Origin: Azohydromonas aeria
GTDB lineage: Bacteria > Pseudomonadota > Gammaproteobacteria > Burkholderiales > Burkholderiaceae_C
Assembly (NCBI RefSeq): GCF_009760915.1
Contig: NZ_VIDQ01000003.1
Span: 62,001-126,000, forward strand
DNA length: 64,000 nt
Direction: 5' to 3'
Shown: one piece after another, positions 53,481 through 62,736 of the stretch
Numbering within the stretch: the first letter of the stretch is position 1
Layout: every line of letters starts with the position of its first letter
Translations under genes and position numbers: made by a program
The notes under the pieces: model-generated
What the model was told of the DNA's origin: nothing
The model's database searches: none
Seen by the model: only the letters and a program-made list of their open reading frames with translations

Positions 53481-54752
53481 ATGCAGCGTCGTCATTTCCT
53501 CCAGGGTGCATCCGCCGTGGGCGTGCTCGGTCTTTCCGCCTGCGCCACCCCTTCCGTGCCCACGAAGGCACGTGTCGTCGTCGTGGGCGGCGGGTATGGG
53601 GGCGCCACCGCCGCCAAGTACGTGCGGCTGCTGTCGGATCACCGCATCGACGTGGTGCTGGTCGAGCCGAACGAGGCCTTCGTGTCCTGCCCGATATCGA
53701 ACCTGGTGCTCGGCGGCAGCCGGCAGCTGGCCGACATCACCGTTCCGTACAGCGGCCTGCGCCGCCAGGGCGTGACCGTCGTGAAGGATGCCGCGCGTTC
53801 GATCGACACCCAGCGCAAGGTCGTCACCCTGAGCGGCGGCGTCACCATCGGCTACGACAAGCTGGTGGTCGCGCCGGGTGTCGAGCTGATGTCCGACCGG
53901 ATCGAAGGCCTGCAGGCCGCCCACGCTTCCGGGGCGGCGCTGCACGCGTGGAAGGCCGGCGCCGAAACCGCAGCCCTGCGCCGGCAGCTGGAGGCCATGC
54001 CCGACGGTGGCGTCTACGCGCTGGCCATCCCGGAGGCGCCGTACCGGTGCCCGCCGGGACCTTACGAACGTGCGTGCCAGGTCGCGTGGTATTTCAAGAA
54101 CGCCAAGCCACGCAGCAAGGTGATCGTGCTCGATGCCAATGGGGACGTGACGTCCAAGGGCGCGCTCTTCAAGAAGGTCTGGAGCGACCTCTATCCCGGG
54201 ATCATCGAGTACCGGCCACAGCACAAGACGACCGCCATCGACGCGCGCGCCGGCCTGCTGAAGTTCGAGGTGCAGGAGGATCTCAAGGCCCAGGTGCTCA
54301 ACGTGCTGCCGCCCATGCGCGCCGGCGCGATCGCCGTGCAGGCGGGCCTGAACAACCTGGCCGACCGGCGCTGGTGCGGTGTCGATTACCAGACCTTCGA
54401 GTCCACGGTGGCGCCCGACGTGCACGTGGTGGGCGACTCGATCATGCTCGCGCCGCTGATGCCCAAGAGCGCGCACATGGCCAACAGCCATGCCAAGGTG
54501 GCCGCCGCGGCGATCGTCGCCCGGCTCGCGGGCTGGGAGGTGAACCCGGCGCCGATGCTCACCAACACCTGCTACAGCTTCGTGGACGACCGCCAGGTGG
54601 TGCACGTGGCCAGCGTGCACGAGTACGTGGCCGCCGAGAAGACGTTCAAGGCGGTCGCTGGAGCCGGGGGGCTGAGTCCGGGACCGACGGAGCTCGAAGG
54701 CGTCCACGCGTGGAGCTGGGCAAGGAACATCTGGGCCGACTCTCTCGGTTGA
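53481..54752 (+). CDS. fccB: FccB-type flavocytochrome c sulfide dehydrogenase flavoprotein
   Basis: 423 residues. A twin-Arg leader with a lipobox-like LSAC (C21) precedes the NAD(P)-like fold VVVVGGGYGG. FVSCPISNLVLGG (C70) matches the cysteine that anchors FAD covalently in FccB. C190 in APYRCPPGPYER and C364 in TNTCYSF match the redox-active pair at the sulfide site. The C-terminal region is the flavocytochrome-specific FCSD domain. It oxidises sulfide in the periplasm and passes electrons to the cytochrome encoded just upstream. It is convergent with the FMN reductase gene. Confidence 0.93.
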   Translation: MQRRHFLQGASAVGVLGLSACATPSVPTKARVVVVGGGYGGATAAKYVRLLSDHRIDVVLVEPNEAFVSCPISNLVLGGSRQLADITVPYSGLRRQGVTVVKDAARSIDTQRKVVTLSGGVTIGYDKLVVAPGVELMSDRIEGLQAAHASGAALHAWKAGAETAALRRQLEAMPDGGVYALAIPEAPYRCPPGPYERACQVAWYFKNAKPRSKVIVLDANGDVTSKGALFKKVWSDLYPGIIEYRPQHKTTAIDARAGLLKFEVQEDLKAQVLNVLPPMRAGAIAVQAGLNNLADRRWCGVDYQTFESTVAPDVHVVGDSIMLAPLMPKSAHMANSHAKVAAAAIVARLAGWEVNPAPMLTNTCYSFVDDRQVVHVASVHEYVAAEKTFKAVAGAGGLSPGPTELEGVHAWSWARNIWADSLG

Positions 54753-54843
54753 CGGCCCGTCGAGGTGCGCCGCGCATGGATCGGCCGCGCGGCCGTCCGC
54801 CCAGGACGCTGGCGGGCCGCGGCAGGTTCGGTGCGGTGCCGGG

Positions 54844-55413
54844 TCAGGCCGCCGCGCGCAGCGGGGCGGCTTCCTCGTGCCGCGCCAGCAGCAGCCGCGC
54901 CGCCTGGTCCGCGGCCTCGGCGATGCGCTCGCGCAGCGCCTCGCTGCCTACCGTGTAGCCGTCGAAGTCGCTCTCGCAGGCGTACACGGCCGAGGGCACG
55001 GTCAGCGCGCGGAAGAAGGCGAACAGGGGGCGCAACTGGTGGTCCACCACCAGTGCGTGGCGCGGGCTGCCGCCGTTGGCCGCCAGCAGCACCGGGCGGT
55101 CCACCAGCGCCTCGGGATGCACCAGGTCGAACAGGTGCTTGAACAGCCCGCTGTACGAGCCCTTGTAGACCGGCGTAACGGCAATGACGAGGTCGGCGTT
55201 CTCGATGGCCTGAACGGCGGCACGGCCGGCCGGCGGCAGCTCCTGAGTGAGCGTGCCCACGCCGATGGACGGCGCGAGCTGGTGGATTTCGAGCACGCGC
55301 AGCTGGATGGGCAGGCGCTCGGCCAGCGCGTCGGCAATGGCCTGCGCCAGCGCCTTGGTGCGCGAGCGGTTGCTGACGTTGCCGATGACGAGGGTGACTT
55401 GACGGGTGTTCAT
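54844..55413 (-). CDS. SsuE/MsuE-type NAD(P)H-dependent FMN reductase
   Basis: 189 residues from the ATG at 55413. It has the flavodoxin-like motif VTLVIGNVSNRSRTKALA at the N-terminus and VIAVTPVYKGSYSGLFKHLFDLV in the middle, the SsuE/MsuE family pattern. It supplies FMNH2 to two-component monooxygenases, and therefore likely to the SsuD- and NtaA-like enzymes at 35-42 kb. It has no monooxygenase gene next to it, unlike the usual ssuE-ssuD arrangement. Confidence 0.92.
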   Translation of the reverse strand: MNTRQVTLVIGNVSNRSRTKALAQAIADALAERLPIQLRVLEIHQLAPSIGVGTLTQELPPAGRAAVQAIENADLVIAVTPVYKGSYSGLFKHLFDLVHPEALVDRPVLLAANGGSPRHALVVDHQLRPLFAFFRALTVPSAVYACESDFDGYTVGSEALRERIAEAADQAARLLLARHEEAAPLRAAA

Positions 55414-55763
55414 GCCCCTAACCGTAACGGTGGCGGCAAGGGGCCGGAACGAAGCATTGCGCAGATTCGCATGCGCACAAGGCATGAACGCCTGCCAGGT
55501 TCATGCTGCGGTTCGCTGGATAAGGGTTGCATTGGCAACCATTGAGCCGATCCGCCGCGTCGGCTGGTCCATCAGCGCGCCCGAAGGCACCGGGTCCGCG
55601 CAGCGCCCAGGGCGATGACGAAGAGGGCGGATTCCAGGGACAGGCAGCGTGACCGGTGCGTGCGGGTTTGCACGCTGCCGCCAGGCTTCCTGACCGGACA
55701 TGGCGCCAGGAATGAACACCTGCGCACGGCCCAGCGACCTCCCTCGCCAGGGGCTGAGCGGAA
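55414..55763. other. Intergenic region upstream of the FMN reductase gene
   Basis: 350 bases between the reductase start and the cytochrome stop; both genes are on the minus strand. A 6-base inverted repeat GGTTGC/GCAACC lies at 55525-55540. The stretch near 55414-55560 is the probable promoter of the reductase. Short open frames in the rest carry no recognisable motif. Confidence 0.4.
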
Positions 55764-56951
55764 TCAGTGCAACCGCCCGCCGCGTACCGGCCGCACCGGC
55801 TCCGCGTCCATGCGCGCCAGCAGCCGGTCCAGGCCGTCGGCGCCCGGGGCGGGCATCGGCGCGCTGCCGCTGCCGCGGCACACCAGCATCGCGTCGCTCC
55901 AGGGCGCGTCGTCCGGCCTGCGCCGTGCGCGCAGCCAGCCGCCGCGATCGACGAGGAACTCGGTGCCCGCCAGCGCTTCGGACGCCACGCCGGCCGCCAG
56001 CGCGTAGGCCTGCCAGCCTGCCTCCGAGACGGCCCGACACCCTTCCGATTGCACACGTGGTGCCGCGGACAGCGTGACGGTCTGGAAACGCGGGTCCTCG
56101 CGCAGCGCCGGCTGCCCGGGCGCCAGCGCCACGATGCGCAGGCGCTGCCCGCGCAGCTCCCGCAACCGGCGCGGCGCGGCGCCGTCGCAATCCACGTCCA
56201 GCGCCGGGGCTGCCAGCGGCAGCTGCCACTCGCCGGCGCGCGCCAGCTGCTGCCCGGCGGTGTGGAGCTGCAGCCAGGCGATCAGCGCCCAGGCCGCGTC
56301 GTCGGGCAGGCTGCCGGGTAGCGCGGGCATGGTGGGCCGGCCCTCGCCGTCGCGCATGCCGTGGCGCACGTGCCAGAACAGCTCGCCGTCGCTGCGCCGC
56401 CACAGCAGGCTGCGGTTGAAGGTGGGCGGCCAGCGCGGGCCCTGGGCCGCCAGCGGCCCGTCGCCGTCGCCGTTCGCGCCGTGGCAGCCGGCGCAGTGCT
56501 GCTCATAAAGGCGCCGGCCCTGCAGCGCGCCCAGCGCCTGCGCCTGTGCCGGCAGGCTGTGGAAGCTCGTCGGCACCGCCGGCGCCCACAGCAGCGTGGA
56601 CGCAGGCCACGACCAGGCCGCGCCGGCCAGGCTCGCCGCGGCAAGTCCCAGGCATGACGCCGAGGCCCGATGCGCGTGCAACGGCCAGCGCAGCAGCGCC
56701 GCGAGCAACCCGGCCAGCAGCCCGGCCACGAGCAATGCCAGCACGAGGCCGAGCTGCCGCGCGTGGCTCGCGTCGAGCGTGAGCATCGCCTGCGACACCC
56801 GCACGTCGAACGGCCAGGCCGGCTGGCCATGGACCAGCGGCGCCAGGCCCAGCGCGTGCAGCCCGCTCAGCAGGCCCCGTTCCAGCGCGGCGGTGCCGGC
56901 GAGCAGGGCATCCAGGCCGGGGCCGCGCCACCAGCCGTCTTCAAGGGACAT
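55764..56951 (-). CDS. Membrane-anchored c-type cytochrome with redoxin-like C-terminus
   Basis: 395 residues from the ATG at 56951. Two membrane segments (about 66-90 and 100-125) are followed by one heme site CAGCH (C153, C156, H157) with the family motif GANGDGDGPLA and MPALPG as a possible methionine ligand. The C-terminal 150 residues resemble redoxin-type folds seen fused to CopD-like cytochromes (TEFLVDRGGWLRARRRP) but without a CxxC pair. It lies 16 bases after an ABC ATPase, so it is co-transcribed with a sulfonate-type transporter, an odd partner. A periplasmic electron carrier is likely and the donor is unknown. Confidence 0.82.
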   Translation of the reverse strand: MSLEDGWWRGPGLDALLAGTAALERGLLSGLHALGLAPLVHGQPAWPFDVRVSQAMLTLDASHARQLGLVLALLVAGLLAGLLAALLRWPLHAHRASASCLGLAAASLAGAAWSWPASTLLWAPAVPTSFHSLPAQAQALGALQGRRLYEQHCAGCHGANGDGDGPLAAQGPRWPPTFNRSLLWRRSDGELFWHVRHGMRDGEGRPTMPALPGSLPDDAAWALIAWLQLHTAGQQLARAGEWQLPLAAPALDVDCDGAAPRRLRELRGQRLRIVALAPGQPALREDPRFQTVTLSAAPRVQSEGCRAVSEAGWQAYALAAGVASEALAGTEFLVDRGGWLRARRRPDDAPWSDAMLVCRGSGSAPMPAPGADGLDRLLARMDAEPVRPVRGGRLH

Positions 56952-56967
56952 GGGCTTCGCCTTCGCT

Positions 56968-57777
56968 TCACCAGCTCTGGTCGAGTCCCAGGTGCCGCAG
57001 CGCCTCGTGCCGCAGCCGCGCCAGCGCCGAGTCGCCGCGGTGCCGCGGGTAGGGCAGGTCCACATCCAGCTCGGCCAGCACGCGCGCCGGGCGCGGGCCC
57101 ATCACGAGCACGCGCTGCGCCATGAACAGCGCCTCCTCCACGTCGTGCGTGACCATGAGCACGCTCAATCCGGCACGCTGCCACAGCGCGACCAGCTCGG
57201 CCTGCATCGCCAGCCGCGTCAGCGAGTCGAGCTTGCCCAGCGGCTCGTCCAGGATCAGCAGCGCCGGGTCGTTGACCAGGGCCCGGGCCAGCGCCGCGCG
57301 CTGCGCCATGCCGCCGGAGAGCTGGTGCGGATGGACGTGCGCGAACTCGGCAAGGCCCACCAGCGCCAGCGCCTCGTCCACGCGCCGGCGCTTGGCCTTC
57401 AGCTCGCCGCGCGCCTGCAGGCCCAGCGCCACGTTGTCCCAGACCGTGCGCCAGGGATAGAGCGTCGGGTCCTGGAACACGACCACGCGCGAGGGCTCGG
57501 GGCGGCGCACCGGCGCCCCGTCGTGGCTGATGGCGCCGGCACCGGCCGGCTCCAGCCCGGCCACCAGGCGCAGCAGCGTGCTCTTGCCGCAGCCGCTGGG
57601 CCCGAGCAGCGCGACGAACTCACCCGGGCGGATGTCGATGCTCACGTCCTGCAGCACCGGCAGCGGCCCCTGCTGCGGACGCTCGAAGGCGTGGCTCACG
57701 CCGCGCACGGCGATGTGCGCGCCGGCGGTGCGATGCGGCGCGGCGGCCGGGCGGTTCAGCGTGGCGTGGCTCACCAT
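56968..57777 (-). CDS. SsuB/TauB-like ABC ATPase
   Basis: 269 residues. Walker A GPSGCGKSTLL, the Q-loop VVFQDPTLYPW, signature LSGGMAQR and Walker B LLILDEPLGKLD are complete. The start overlaps the permease gene by 7 bases. Together with the permease and the binding protein at 58917-59948 it forms a third sulfonate-type transporter in the window; substrate unknown. Confidence 0.92.
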   Translation of the reverse strand: MVSHATLNRPAAAPHRTAGAHIAVRGVSHAFERPQQGPLPVLQDVSIDIRPGEFVALLGPSGCGKSTLLRLVAGLEPAGAGAISHDGAPVRRPEPSRVVVFQDPTLYPWRTVWDNVALGLQARGELKAKRRRVDEALALVGLAEFAHVHPHQLSGGMAQRAALARALVNDPALLILDEPLGKLDSLTRLAMQAELVALWQRAGLSVLMVTHDVEEALFMAQRVLVMGPRPARVLAELDVDLPYPRHRGDSALARLRHEALRHLGLDQSW

Positions 57778-58817
57778 TTCAGCGTCCCCTTCTGCCAGGC
57801 CAGGGCCCGGTCGCGCACGGCGAACAGCGCCGTGATCAGCCCCGAGAACAGCGCCGCCATCACGAACAGCGCCGCGAACATGTTGGTGTAGGCGGCCCAG
57901 CCCTGGGCCCAGGTGAGGTACCAGCCCAGGCCTGCCTTCACGCCCATCATCTCGGCCGCCACCAGCACGGAGAAGCTGGCTCCTAAACCCATGAACAGGC
58001 CCACGAACACCTGCGGCAGCGCCGCGGGCACGGCCACGCGCCAGACCAGGAACCACTCGCTCGCACCCAGCGTGCGCGCCACGTCGTAGTACTGGCGGTT
58101 GACGCCCGCCACGCCCGACCAGGTCAGCACCGTCACCGGGAAGCCCGTGGCCAGCGCGATGAGGAAGGCCGCCGCCGACCAGCTCGACGGCGCCAGGAAG
58201 AAGGCCATGGGCAGCAGCGCGGTGGAGGGGATGGGCCCCAGGAAGCGCAGCAGCGGGTGGATCCAGTAGCCCGCGCCGCGCGACCAGCCGATGGTCACGC
58301 CGGTGAGGAAGCCCGCCACCGCGCCTACGGCCACCCCAGCCGACAGCAGCGCCAGCGAGTGCGCCGCGCACTCCGCCAGCCGCTGCCAGTCGCCGGCATA
58401 GACCTCGATGAGCGACTGCGGCGGCGCGAAGAAGGGCGCCGGCAGCCAGGCCAGCTTGGCCGTGAGCAGCTCCCAGGCGGCCAGCAGCAGCGGCAGCGCC
58501 ACCAGCCAGGGGCCTGCGCGGCGCAGCGCGGCCAGGGCCCGGGCCGGCGCGGCGTGCACGGCGGCCAGTGCCGGCAGGGTAGCGGCCACCAGCAGCAGCA
58601 GCGCCGCGCCCAGCAGCGCGGCCACGCCCAGCTCGGCCGTGTAGCTCCACTCGCTGAAGCCCAGCTCCACGTTGGGCAGCCGCCAGGTCAGCAGCCCGAA
58701 GGCGGCCCAGGCCAGCGCGGCCAGCGCGCCGGTCCACCACAGCGGCAGCGGCCGGCGTGGAAGGAGTGTCCGGGCGTCATGAAGAGCACCGGACAAGTCG
58801 GAAGGAATGCTGCTCAT
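57771..58817 (-). CDS. SsuC-like ABC permease with extra N-terminal helices
   Basis: 348 residues from the ATG at 58817. Two additional hydrophobic segments precede the usual six (PLWWTGALAALAWAAFGLLTW and GVAALLGAALLLLVAATLPAL), making it longer than most family members. The conserved loop is YYDVARTLGASEWFLVWRVAVPAALPQVFVGLFMGLG. It is the channel for the ATPase encoded next and for the binding protein upstream. Confidence 0.9.
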   Translation of the reverse strand: MSSIPSDLSGALHDARTLLPRRPLPLWWTGALAALAWAAFGLLTWRLPNVELGFSEWSYTAELGVAALLGAALLLLVAATLPALAAVHAAPARALAALRRAGPWLVALPLLLAAWELLTAKLAWLPAPFFAPPQSLIEVYAGDWQRLAECAAHSLALLSAGVAVGAVAGFLTGVTIGWSRGAGYWIHPLLRFLGPIPSTALLPMAFFLAPSSWSAAAFLIALATGFPVTVLTWSGVAGVNRQYYDVARTLGASEWFLVWRVAVPAALPQVFVGLFMGLGASFSVLVAAEMMGVKAGLGWYLTWAQGWAAYTNMFAALFVMAALFSGLITALFAVRDRALAWQKGTLKW

Positions 58818-58916
58818 GCAACTCTCGGTCGTTGGGTTAGCGGCGTTGCGCAAGGGTGGCTGCCGCCCGGCAGGGGCCGCTCATCCTTCGATGCCTCAGG
58901 ACGAACGGAACACCCG

Positions 58917-59948
58917 TCAAGCCAGCACGTCGGCCACGACGTGGCTGGCAAACTTCGCCGGATCGGTGCCCGGCCTGAACACGCCGATGCTCTTGAAGTC
59001 GCGGGCGTAGAACTCGATCTGCTGGCGCAGCGCGAGGCCCGACGGGTGGTGGTTGTGCGTGAGCGTGCCCAGCACGGCGCGCAGGTCGGCCTCAGGCACG
59101 GGCGAAAACTTGGTGAAGATCCGCGCGCTCTCGTTGGGGTTGTTGGCAACCCAGTCGCTGGCCTCGACGATGGCGCGTGTCAGCGCCGCGGCGGTGGCCT
59201 TGTCGCCGCGCACCAGCGAGCCGCGCACGCCCAGCACGCAGCAGGTCTTGTCGGCGTACTCGCCGGAGAGGTTCGTCGCCAGCTCGACCAGGTCCTTGTT
59301 GCGCTTCTGGATCAGGTAGAGGTTGGGGTCGCCGTCGGCAATCGCCTGGATCTCGCCCTTTTCCACCGCCAGGCCCAGCAGGTCGGCCGGGTACTGGCGC
59401 CACTCGACGTCCTTGTTCGGGTCGATGCCGTGCTTGCCCAGCAGGATGGCGAAGAAGTTCTTGCCCGGGCTGGCCAGGTCGCTGACGCCGATGGTCTTGC
59501 CCCTGAGCTTTTGCAGGTCCGTGACGCCGGCCGTGCGCGAGCCGGCGATGCGCGTGCAGCCGCCGTGCGAGGCGCCGGTGATCTTGACGTCGAAGCCCTG
59601 CTCCAGCGCCTTGAGCCAGCGGTGCACCATGCCCACGCCGGCGTCGGCCTTGCCGGTGGCGATCGACTCCAGCAGCGCGTCGGTGGAGCCGCTGAAGTTG
59701 GTCAGCTCGACCTTCACGCCGTGCTTCTTGAAGAAACCCAGCTGGTCGGCCACCGGCACCGGCACCAGGCAGATCGCATTGGCGTTCCAGGCCAGCGTCA
59801 GCGGCTTGCTGCTCTGCGCCACGGCGGCGCGGTGGGCACCGAGGCCCGCGCCGGCAGTCAACATGGCGGCTGCGCCGGCACCGCCGAGCAACTGGCGACG
59901 GGTGAGGGGAGCCCGGGCTTCGAGCGCGGGAGATTCTGGCGGGTTCAT
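58917..59948 (-). CDS. Sulfonate-type ABC binding protein, Tat-exported
   Basis: 343 residues with AGGAGG upstream of the ATG. A twin-Arg leader LTRRQLLGGAGAAAML directs Tat export. Mature features are LAWNANAICLVPVPVADQLGFFKKHGVKVEL, STDALLESIATGKADAGVGM and LRGKTIGVSDLASPGKNFF, in the NMT1/SsuA family. It belongs with the permease and ATPase genes that follow. The bound compound is unknown. A LysR-type regulator gene directly upstream may control this operon. Confidence 0.88.
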   Translation of the reverse strand: MNPPESPALEARAPLTRRQLLGGAGAAAMLTAGAGLGAHRAAVAQSSKPLTLAWNANAICLVPVPVADQLGFFKKHGVKVELTNFSGSTDALLESIATGKADAGVGMVHRWLKALEQGFDVKITGASHGGCTRIAGSRTAGVTDLQKLRGKTIGVSDLASPGKNFFAILLGKHGIDPNKDVEWRQYPADLLGLAVEKGEIQAIADGDPNLYLIQKRNKDLVELATNLSGEYADKTCCVLGVRGSLVRGDKATAAALTRAIVEASDWVANNPNESARIFTKFSPVPEADLRAVLGTLTHNHHPSGLALRQQIEFYARDFKSIGVFRPGTDPAKFASHVVADVLA

Positions 59949-60064
59949 CGGTCCTCCTGGGCGTTGCGTTGCACAACGCCATTGCAGCTGGAGGACTTCA
60001 ATCGCACAAATAATGATTGGGCGGATTCATATGCGCGGCGCATGAAGCCGGCATTGCCGCCGAT

Positions 60065-61006
60065 TCACCTTCCAGCGCTTCTCCGTTTGGTTGCGCGCGC
60101 TACCGGCTCGGAACCGGCGTCGCCCATGCCGCACACCAGCGCTGCGCCGAAGTGCTCGATGGCGCGTTGCAGGTTGCCCTGCGCACTCGCGCTCACCATC
60201 CACACGTCCGGCGCCAGGCTGAAGTCGCGCACGCCCAGCACGTCCAGCGACTCGGCCAGGTGGCTGGACTGCAGCGCCGGGCGCGCGACCAGGCCCAGGC
60301 CCAGCCCGGCGGCCACGAGCCCCAGCTGCAGCTCGCTGCCGTGCGTCTCCAGGTTGAGATGGAAGGGCAGGCCCTGCTCGGACAAGGCGCGCTGCAGCCC
60401 GGCGCGAAAGCCGCAGCCGTCGGGGTTGAGCACCCAGCCGGCCTCGAAGACGTCGCGCAGGCGCACGCTGGCCCTGGCGAAGCGCCCCTTGGCCGCGACG
60501 ACGACCACCTCGGTGGAGGCCAGGCGCTGCGCCACCAGCCCGTCGGGCCAGACCTTGGAGCCGGGCATGAACACCGCGGCGGCATCGAGCCGGCCGTGCA
60601 GCACGGCATCCACGAGCTTCGTGCTCCAGTCGGTGGAGAGCTGCAGCTGCACGCCTGGGAAGGCGGTCTTCACGTCCAGCAGCAGCTCCACCAGGCCGAA
60701 GGAGCCCATGGAATGCGTCAGGCCCATGCGCAGCCGCCCCTGCGGCACGGCGTCGGTAGCCACCAGGTGGCTCAGCGCGTCGATCTCGCGCAGCGCGGCG
60801 CGCGTCTGCGCATGCACGCGCAGGCCCAGCGTGGAAGGCTTCGGCGGCTTGATGCTGCGGTCGAGCAGCTGCACGCCCAGCGATTCCTCCAGGCTCTGGA
60901 TGCGGCGCGTGGTGGCCGGCTGGGTCAGTCCGAGCTCGCGCGCGGCCAGGCTGATCGAGCCGTGGCGCACCACGGCGTCGAAGGCGCGCAGGTCTTCGGT
61001 TTTCAT
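60065..61006 (-). CDS. LysR-family transcriptional regulator
   Basis: 313 residues from the ATG at 61006. The N-terminal helix-turn-helix reads LRAFDAVVRHGSISLAARELGLTQPATTRRIQSLEESLGVQLLDR, a standard LysR domain. The effector domain (about 90-290) binds an unknown small ligand. The gene lies between a rhodanese/cysteine-dioxygenase group and a sulfonate-type ABC operon, both on its own strand. Sulfur-compound sensing is inferred from position. It does not show the specific features that would make it CysB. Confidence 0.92.
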   Translation of the reverse strand: MKTEDLRAFDAVVRHGSISLAARELGLTQPATTRRIQSLEESLGVQLLDRSIKPPKPSTLGLRVHAQTRAALREIDALSHLVATDAVPQGRLRMGLTHSMGSFGLVELLLDVKTAFPGVQLQLSTDWSTKLVDAVLHGRLDAAAVFMPGSKVWPDGLVAQRLASTEVVVVAAKGRFARASVRLRDVFEAGWVLNPDGCGFRAGLQRALSEQGLPFHLNLETHGSELQLGLVAAGLGLGLVARPALQSSHLAESLDVLGVRDFSLAPDVWMVSASAQGNLQRAIEHFGAALVCGMGDAGSEPVARATKRRSAGR

Positions 61007-61122
61007 CGAGGCGTTCTGTGGGCGGGAACTTGCAGGCACTGTATCGCCTGCCCGCCACGCTCCCGCCCCGGCCGCCGTGGCCGTGTCGGCCTGTCGGCCT
61101 GAGGGTGGCGCATCGCGCTCCA

Positions 61123-62736
61123 TCACGCCGCGCCCAGCACCTTGAAGCCGTGTGTGCCGTCGCGGCCCAGCTGCGCCACCAGGCCGAACTCCCAGTCCAG
61201 GTAGGCCTGCATCGCCTCGCGCGGCGCGTCGGTGCCCTCGTAGGGGCGGCGGTAGCGGTCGATGCGTTCGCTGGCCAGCCGCTGCCCGCCGGCTTCCAGC
61301 GGCAGCCCCTGCGCCGCCCAGGCGGCGTTGCCCCCGTCAAGCACGGCCACCGGCACGTCGGTGAGCCGCGCCAGGTCGGCCGCCGCGAAGCGCGCCAGCG
61401 CGCTGCTGCCGCAGGTCAGCACGATGCGGTCCGGCGTGGGCAGCGTCTGCAGCACCCGCGGCAGCTGCGAGCGCAGTGCCCACCACGCGCCCGGGATGTG
61501 GCCCTTGACGTGATGGGCGCTGGCCGTGAGGTCCAGCAGCAGCGTGCCGGGCGAGGCCAGCAGCTCGCGCAGCTCGGCCACGGACACCGACGGCACCTCG
61601 GGGAAGGGCGCATGCGGCGCCTTCCACGGGCCGGTCTCGGTGAACTGCGACGGGTCGGCGTCCACCAGCCAGCCCACCTCCCAGCCCAGCTGCGCCAGCC
61701 AGTGCGCGGTCATGGCCGCGCGCACGCCGTCGGCCGCCGCGCCGCCGTCCACCAGCACGATGCGCGCGCCCCGCACGGCGGCGAAGACGTCGGTCTCCTG
61801 CACCAGTTGCCCGCCGGGCGCGCTGCCGAAGCCCGGCAGGTGGCCGGCGGCGTATTCGTCGGGCGTGCGCACGTCCCAGCGGTAGAGCGTGCGGCGCGCA
61901 TCCAGCGCCCATGCCGCGAGGCCATCTGCCGTCAGGCGCAGCGCGCCGGCGCGGTCGGCCAGCGCCTGCGCGGCGGCCTGCGCGGCCCGGCGCTGCGCCT
62001 CGCCGGCCGGCCCGAATGTTGCGTCCGCACCGTGCTGCAGCTCGAAGCCTGCGAGCGTCCAGCCGATGGTGCCGTTGCGCAGCGCGGCCACGGGGTTGGG
62101 GATGCCGGCATTGATGAGGCTTTGCGCGCCGATGAGGCTGCGCGTGCGCCCGGCGCAGTTGACGATGACGCGCGTCCTCGGATCGGGCGCCAGGTCGCGC
62201 ACGCGCAGCGCCAGCTCGGCGCCAGGCACGCTGATGCCGCCCGGGATGCTCATGGTGCGGTACTCGTCGAAGCGCCGCGCGTCGAGCACGACCACGTCGG
62301 CCTCGGCGTCCAGCAGCGCCTTGACCTCCTCGGCCGGCAGCGAGGGCGTGCCGCGCTCGTGCTCCACCAGCTCGCCGAAGGCTTTGCTGGGCACGTTGAC
62401 GTCGCGGAACAGCTCGCCGCCGGCGTCGCGCCAGCCCTGCAGGCCCCCGTCGAGCAGGTGCACGCGGGTGTAGCCCAGCGCCTGCAGGCGCCGCGCCGCG
62501 GGCTCGGCCAGGCGCTCGCCGTCGTCGTACACGGCGATGTCCACGTCGCACCGCGGCAGTCGCCACGGGGCGTCGAGCTCGATGCGGCCGGCCGAGAGCT
62601 GCACCGCGAACAGAGGGTGCGCCCGGGCGTAGGGGTCTTCCTCGCGCACGTCGATCAGCGCGATCTCGCGCCGCTGCAGCAGCGCGGCGCGCACGTCCGC
62701 CGCGGTGAGGCGCGGCAGGGCGGGGGCCATGGACAT
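61123..62736 (-). CDS. Four-domain rhodanese, two active and two inactive domains
   Basis: 537 residues with AAGGAGACC upstream. Four rhodanese-like units lie at about 5-115, 130-235, 265-365 and 380-485. The catalytic cysteine is present in the second (IVNCAGRTRS, C194) and fourth (LTCGSSALAR, C442), and replaced by Asp in the first (VYDDGERLAE, D71) and third (LVDGGAAADG, D330). It is a cytoplasmic sulfurtransferase with two persulfide sites. Its start overlaps the stop of the cysteine dioxygenase gene (TGATG), so the two are coupled. Long multi-domain rhodaneses of this sort occur next to thiol dioxygenases; the precise role is an inference. Confidence 0.9.
   Translation of the reverse strand: MSMAPALPRLTAADVRAALLQRREIALIDVREEDPYARAHPLFAVQLSAGRIELDAPWRLPRCDVDIAVYDDGERLAEPAARRLQALGYTRVHLLDGGLQGWRDAGGELFRDVNVPSKAFGELVEHERGTPSLPAEEVKALLDAEADVVVLDARRFDEYRTMSIPGGISVPGAELALRVRDLAPDPRTRVIVNCAGRTRSLIGAQSLINAGIPNPVAALRNGTIGWTLAGFELQHGADATFGPAGEAQRRAAQAAAQALADRAGALRLTADGLAAWALDARRTLYRWDVRTPDEYAAGHLPGFGSAPGGQLVQETDVFAAVRGARIVLVDGGAAADGVRAAMTAHWLAQLGWEVGWLVDADPSQFTETGPWKAPHAPFPEVPSVSVAELRELLASPGTLLLDLTASAHHVKGHIPGAWWALRSQLPRVLQTLPTPDRIVLTCGSSALARFAAADLARLTDVPVAVLDGGNAAWAAQGLPLEAGGQRLASERIDRYRRPYEGTDAPREAMQAYLDWEFGLVAQLGRDGTHGFKVLGAA

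Noticed and set aside
54782..54795. 14-base GC palindrome CGGCCGCGCGGCCG between two convergent genes
   Set aside because: No T-run follows and such palindromes are expected by chance at this GC content.
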